From NCBI GenBank assembly GCA_018434645.1, contig JAHDOX010000146.1, positions 1-17,380 of the forward strand: 17,380 nucleotides of DNA, read 5' to 3'. Source of the stretch: Synergistales bacterium. GTDB lineage: Bacteria; Synergistota; Synergistia; Synergistales; Thermovirgaceae. Under the pieces are notes generated by a model. It did no database searches. It saw nothing but the letters and a program-made list of their open reading frames with translations, and had not been told where the DNA came from. The position numbers and the translations under genes were made by a program. Positions 14,825 through 17,380 of this stretch are shown here, one piece after another. The first letter of the stretch is position 1. The number at the start of each line of letters is the position of its first letter.

Positions 14825-15430
14825 ATGAGTCATCTACCTGCCCTCGGCGATTTGCTTTTGAGCCTACCTGCAGTACTTTGGGCCATAACGTTTCACGAGT
14901 TCTGCCATGGTTATACGGCCTACCGTCTGGGTGATCCTACGGCCAAAAGAGCCGGGCGTTTGACCCTCAACCCGCTGGCCCATCTCGATCCAGTAGGTGC
15001 GTTGATGCTGCTTTTCTTCCGCTTCGGATGGGCAAAACCTGTGCCTGTTGAGCCAAGATATTTCAAGAAACCAGCGAGGGATATGGCTCTGGTTTCGGTG
15101 GCAGGAGCGGCGGGAAATTTTCTGAGCGCGGTTTTTTGTGGTCTTCTTGTCCGGATCGTTCCCGGGCCGTTTATTGCAATACCGGCTCTCGGTAGGTTCA
15201 TGGTGCTTATGATACTCATCAACCTCGGGCTTGGCGTATTCAACCTGATTCCGGTACCTCCGCTGGACGGGTCAAAACTTCTGTATCTTGTCCTGCCACC
15301 CAAATGGCTTCAAGGGTACTTCTGGCTGGAACGGTACGGTTTTTTCGTTTTGGTCATCCTGCTCATGACAGGTATCATACAGGCTATCATGGGACCCATT
15401 GTAATGACGCTGTTCTACCTGATTCTGTAA
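14825..15430 (+). CDS. M50 (site-2) membrane metalloprotease
   Basis: This is an intramembrane zinc protease of the M50B/SpoIVFB-like group. It is 201 aa with about five hydrophobic segments (near 8-27, 58-68, 88-112, 122-145, 170-195). The zinc site is HEFCH (24-28, in ITFHEFCHGYTAYRLGD) plus Asp148 in NLIPVPPLDGSKLL (140-153). There is no PDZ domain or CBS domain, so it is the minimal core. It starts at ATG 14825, 3 nt after the stop of the fusion gene, with a modest AGGATG SD. The substrate cannot be inferred; candidates in the family are anti-sigma factors and signal-peptide remnants. Neighbours give no hint beyond cotranscription with surE. Confidence 0.93.
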   Translation: MSHLPALGDLLLSLPAVLWAITFHEFCHGYTAYRLGDPTAKRAGRLTLNPLAHLDPVGALMLLFFRFGWAKPVPVEPRYFKKPARDMALVSVAGAAGNFLSAVFCGLLVRIVPGPFIAIPALGRFMVLMILINLGLGVFNLIPVPPLDGSKLLYLVLPPKWLQGYFWLERYGFFVLVILLMTGIIQAIMGPIVMTLFYLIL

Positions 15431-15466
15431 AGAAAAAAGTTTTGCAGTACCAGGAGTGATCTTACT

Positions 15467-16252
15467 GTGAAAATACTGATTACCAACGACGACGGGGTTT
15501 TTGCACCAGGAATTGTAACCCTTGCCTCATGCCTCCATGAGAGAGGCTTCTGTACCTATGTGGTGGCACCTGACAGGGAAAGAAGCAGCGTTGGGCACGC
15601 AATAACCCTTACCAGACCTCTCAGGCTTTGGAAGATAACCGGTGGGCGATACCCGGAAAACCTTCCAGTTTATGCATGTGACGGGACACCGTCGGACTGT
15701 GTGGTACTTGGACTTGAAAGCGAAGAATGCGGCGGTGCTGATATAGTCGTATCAGGCATCAACAAAGGGCCTAATCTTGGGGACGACCTGACATATTCCG
15801 GGACGGTTTCCGCTGCGGTGGAAGGCTATTTTCTCGGGAAGCCGGCGATTGCAGTTTCGCTGGATTGCGGAAGCGACGAAGAGAGCCAACATTATGATTC
15901 GGCTGCCGAGGCGGTTGTCGCAATTCTTGGAAAGTTGGAGATTCAAAAATTTGGTGAAAAGCCTTTACTGAACGTCAACGTACCAGATATGCCAAAGCAT
16001 GCAATCAGGGGAACCAGGGTGACAAAAAAAGGGTTTCGTTATTATAAGGAAAAGGTAACCCGACTGCTGGATCCCAAGGGAAACGAGTATTACTGGGTTT
16101 CCGGAAAACCGGAAGACCACCTGGATGAAGGGAGCGATGTCAAGGCAGTCTCAGAGGGCTATATTTCAGTGACGCCCATACACATGGATCTGACGGATTA
16201 TGAAGCCATAGAGGTCCTGAGACGTGGGGGTTTCGAGGATCTGAAGATTTGA
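15467..16252 (+). CDS. surE: 5'/3'-nucleotidase SurE
   Basis: SurE is a metal-dependent nucleoside-monophosphate phosphatase, also active on short polyphosphate, linked to stationary-phase survival. The 261-aa length fits. Metal and catalytic residues are NDDG (7-10; Asp8, Asp9), Ser40 in RERSSVGHAITL (37-48) and Asn99 in VSGINKGPNLGDDL (95-108), followed by TYSGTVSAAVEG. CDGTPSDCV lies at 71-79. The start is GTG 15467 with AGGAGTG at 15452-15458. It closes the long plus-strand run that begins at 6478. I see no hairpin terminator between it and the argG promoter, so read-through into the argG leader is possible. Confidence 0.97.
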   Translation: MKILITNDDGVFAPGIVTLASCLHERGFCTYVVAPDRERSSVGHAITLTRPLRLWKITGGRYPENLPVYACDGTPSDCVVLGLESEECGGADIVVSGINKGPNLGDDLTYSGTVSAAVEGYFLGKPAIAVSLDCGSDEESQHYDSAAEAVVAILGKLEIQKFGEKPLLNVNVPDMPKHAIRGTRVTKKGFRYYKEKVTRLLDPKGNEYYWVSGKPEDHLDEGSDVKAVSEGYISVTPIHMDLTDYEAIEVLRRGGFEDLKI

Positions 16253-16273
16253 GCGGATTTTGCCGAAATTTTG

Positions 16274-16302
16274 TTGACATTGATTCTGAGGGCCTGTATA
16301 AT
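16274..16302 (+). promoter_or_regulatory. argG promoter (near-perfect consensus)
   Basis: Perfect TTGACA (16274-16279) and perfect TATAAT (16297-16302) are spaced by 17 nt, the strongest sigma-A-type promoter in the window. Transcription should start near 16309. Such a strong promoter fits control by downstream attenuation. TGACATT (16275-16281) and AATGTCA (16300-16306) form a 7-bp inverted repeat across it. Confidence 0.9.
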
Positions 16303-16333
16303 GTCATCCAACATATGCTTGGAGCGATTTCAG

Positions 16334-16468
16334 ATGAACAGTACCCGATTGAGACGAGCAAGACGTATAAGACCTGGTTTCTCTTCTTCAGTCGCACAGG
16401 AATATGAGGCGATGAGGGGGAAGAGTAGGTCGTGTGCTCGTCGACAGAGAGGGGATGCGGTTCGCTGA
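16334..16468 (+). CDS. Putative Arg-rich leader peptide ORF
   Basis: This is a 44-codon ORF inside the argG leader. It starts at ATG 16334 with GGAG at 16321-16324 (9-nt spacing) and ends at TGA 16466-16468. Residues 5-13 read RLRRARRIR: six Arg codons in nine, namely CGA, AGA, CGA, AGA, CGT, AGA. Twelve of the 44 residues are Arg. The ORF runs into T-box stem I and stops in its distal loop, so a translating ribosome would disrupt the specifier region. The layout is like amino-acid-specific leader peptides of attenuators, but no such peptide is known to me ahead of an Arg T-box. Alternatively it is a chance ORF in a purine-rich leader. Confidence 0.35.
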   Translation: MNSTRLRRARRIRPGFSSSVAQEYEAMRGKSRSCARRQRGDAVR

Positions 16469-16643
16469 AAGCGTTCCTCGATGAGACCGACCGAAAAGAG
16501 CCCCCGAGCCGGCCCCGAAGAAAGGCCCACTTCAGCCAAGTAGGGGCAACAACGGCAGTAAAGCCGTGAGAGGTCGGTAAAACGACAAATAGGGTGGCAC
16601 CGCGGGTAAAAAGCCCGTCCCTTCCCAGGGACGGGCTTTTTTT
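16411..16643 (+). promoter_or_regulatory. T-box riboswitch, arginine (specifier AGA)
   Basis: The T-box leader senses uncharged tRNA-Arg and lets argG be read. Stem I has base GGGGG (16416-16420) / CCCCC (16501-16505); loop-E AGTA (16424-16427) opposite GAA (16493-16495); helix GGTCG (16428-16432) / CGACC (16488-16492); helix CTCGTCGA (16437-16444) / TCGATGAG (16478-16485); and AGAGAG at 16446-16451. After GAA comes one A, then AGA (16497-16499) followed by a purine, the specifier position as in B. subtilis glyQS. Further hairpins are 16512-16516/16543-16547 and 16552-16556/16563-16567. The T-box AGGGTGGCACCGCGG is at 16591-16605. Antiterminator pairs are AGGG (16591-16594) / CCCT (16619-16622) and GCGGG (16602-16606) / CCCGT (16614-16618), excluding the terminator. 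Confidence 0.93.
16608..16643 (+). terminator. T-box regulated terminator
   Basis: The stem GCCCGTCCC (16613-16621) / GGGACGGGC (16628-16636) has loop TTCCCA and is followed by seven T (16637-16643). Its 5' arm is shared with the T-box antiterminator, so the two folds are mutually exclusive. Confidence 0.93.
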
Positions 16644-16675
16644 ATTGGCAATCGGGAAAAAATAAAAAATATATA

Positions 16676-16682
16676 AAAGGAG
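16676..16682 (+). promoter_or_regulatory. RBS fixing the argG start
   Basis: AAAGGAG is 11 nt before ATG 16694 but only 2 nt before the in-frame GTG 16685, so ATG 16694 is the start. It lies past the regulated terminator. Confidence 0.75.
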
Positions 16683-16693
16683 ATGTGGACTTC

Positions 16694-17380
16694 ATGCATA
16701 AGGGGAAAGTTATTCTTGCCTATAGCGGTGGACTGGATACTTCGGTGGCGATCAAGTGGCTTCAGGAAAAAGGTTACGAAGTTATTACGTTGACAGCGGA
16801 TGTGGGCCAAAATATCGATTTGGAAGCTGCCAAGGAAAAAGCTCTGAAAATCGGCGCGTCAAAGGCGTACGTTATGGACCTCAAAAAAGAATTCGTGGAA
16901 TCAATGGTATGGCAGGCGCTCAAGGCAAATGCGTTGTAAGAAGGCAAATATCCTCTCAATTCGGCTCTTTCAAGGCCACTGATCGCAAAATACCTTGCGC
17001 TTATAGCGAAATTGGAGGGTGCCGTGGCTGTCGCCCACGGTTGTACGGGAAAAGGTCAGGATCAGGTGCGGATCGAAGTTTGCTCAAAAGCGCTAGATCC
17101 CGAACTGGAAGTTATAGCTCCGGTAAGGGACTGGCATTTTTCTCGGGATGCCGAAATAGAATACGCAAAAGAGCACGGTATCCCAGTGCCGGTTACGAAG
17201 GAAAGCCCTTATTCGATCGACGCGAATCTATGGGGTCGCTCAATCGAATGCGGGCCGCTGGAAGACCCCTGGACCGAGCCTCCCAGCGATGCTTTCAAGA
17301 TGACTGTCGATCCGTGGAATGCACCGGATAAACCCGAATATATCGAAATAGAATTCGAGAAGGGTATTCCGGTATCACTC
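16694..17380 (+). pseudogene. argG: Argininosuccinate synthase, in-frame TAA, partial
   Basis: ArgG joins citrulline and aspartate with ATP in arginine synthesis. From ATG 16694 the frame gives KVILAYSGGLDTSVAIKW (5-22, PP-loop ATP site) up to QALKANAL (74-81). It then hits TAA at 16937-16939 (codon 82) and continues in the same frame without another stop to the window edge (codon 229). The downstream part is clearly ArgG: EGKYPLNSALSRPLIAKYL (83-101), VAHGCTGKGQDQVR (113-126), GIPVPVTKESPYSIDANL (the TKxxPYSxDxN region) and LEDPWTEPP. The family has Tyr where the TAA stands (ALYEGKY), one base away from TAT or TAC. There is no frameshift. The gene is either truly broken or carries a base-call error. 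The 3' end is outside the window. Confidence 0.88.

Noticed and set aside
16315..16407. Second small ORF (30 codons) in the argG leader
   Set aside because: Its ATG is only about 6 nt from the expected transcript start with no SD, and its product shows no amino-acid bias.
16496..16500. Specifier read as AAA (Lys) or GAG (Glu)
   Set aside because: These need a shift of one base relative to the GAA-N-specifier spacing seen in glyQS. The TGGC bulge disfavours Lys tRNA with A73, and argG downstream fits AGA.
16937..16939. Recoding of TAA as an amino acid in argG
   Set aside because: TAA is used as a normal stop by several intact genes here, no recoding element is visible, and no known bacterial code reads TAA as Tyr. 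Mutation or base-call error is simpler.
1..17380. CRISPR arrays, IS elements, tRNA or rRNA genes, prophage parts
   Set aside because: I saw no regularly spaced repeats, transposase motifs, terminal inverted repeats or cloverleaf sequences. The window looks like core chromosome.

Overview
The window is a dense, mostly plus-strand piece of a bacterial chromosome. It carries translation, nucleotide and cofactor housekeeping genes together with amino-acid metabolism genes and anaerobe-type metalloenzyme genes. The mix (carbamate kinase, a cytoplasmic FeS/molybdopterin oxidoreductase next to hypA-hypB, a short EF-Ts, a long-form HPF, an rpsB-tsf-pyrH-frr cluster, a DHH-CBS-CBS-tRNA nucleotidyltransferase fusion and a T-box leader) suggests an anaerobic, probably amino-acid-fermenting bacterium. 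Synergistota, or a deep Firmicutes-like lineage, is my best guess, but it rests on gene content and general resemblance only. GTG and TTG starts are common (rpsB, arcC, surE, the aminotransferase), and Shine-Dalgarno sites are strong.

Layout: (1) 1-310, minus: the start of a CsoR/RcnR/FrmR-family repressor whose canonical metal-binding His is Tyr. It diverges from rpsB with overlapping -35 boxes. (2) 532-3337: rpsB-tsf, a strong terminator, then pyrH-frr and a long-stem terminator. (3) 3505-4449: a lone carbamate kinase gene behind its own promoter, with a perfect inverted repeat over the -10. (4) 4500-5690, minus: a PLP aminotransferase, convergent with arcC and divergent from hpf (5831-6379). 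(5) 6478-16252: a nearly gap-free run of eight plus-strand genes: molybdopterin oxidoreductase, hypA, hypB, UvrD/PcrA-type helicase, a CoaE-CutA-like fusion, the DHH-CBS-CBS-CCA fusion, an M50 membrane protease and surE. Several of these overlap and look translationally coupled. (6) 16253-17380: a near-consensus promoter, a roughly 340-nt leader with an arginine T-box, and argG.

The most interesting part is the argG leader. A T-box with a full stem I, an AGTA/GAA specifier loop, the AGGGTGGCACCGCGG box and alternative antiterminator and terminator folds has AGA (Arg) at the specifier position, which matches argG downstream. About 80 nt before stem I there is a small ORF with an SD. It has six Arg codons among residues 5-13, three of them AGA, and it runs on into stem I. 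This suggests a possible second, ribosome-based arginine sensor stacked on the T-box. argG itself has a single in-frame TAA at codon 82, in place of a conserved Tyr, with intact coding sequence on both sides to the window edge. It is therefore either a fresh nonsense mutation or a sequence error.

Other points of note are the fusion of a CutA1-like domain to dephospho-CoA kinase, the Cys-Tyr-Cys sensor site in the CsoR-family protein, and hypA-hypB encoded with a molybdenum enzyme rather than with a visible hydrogenase.
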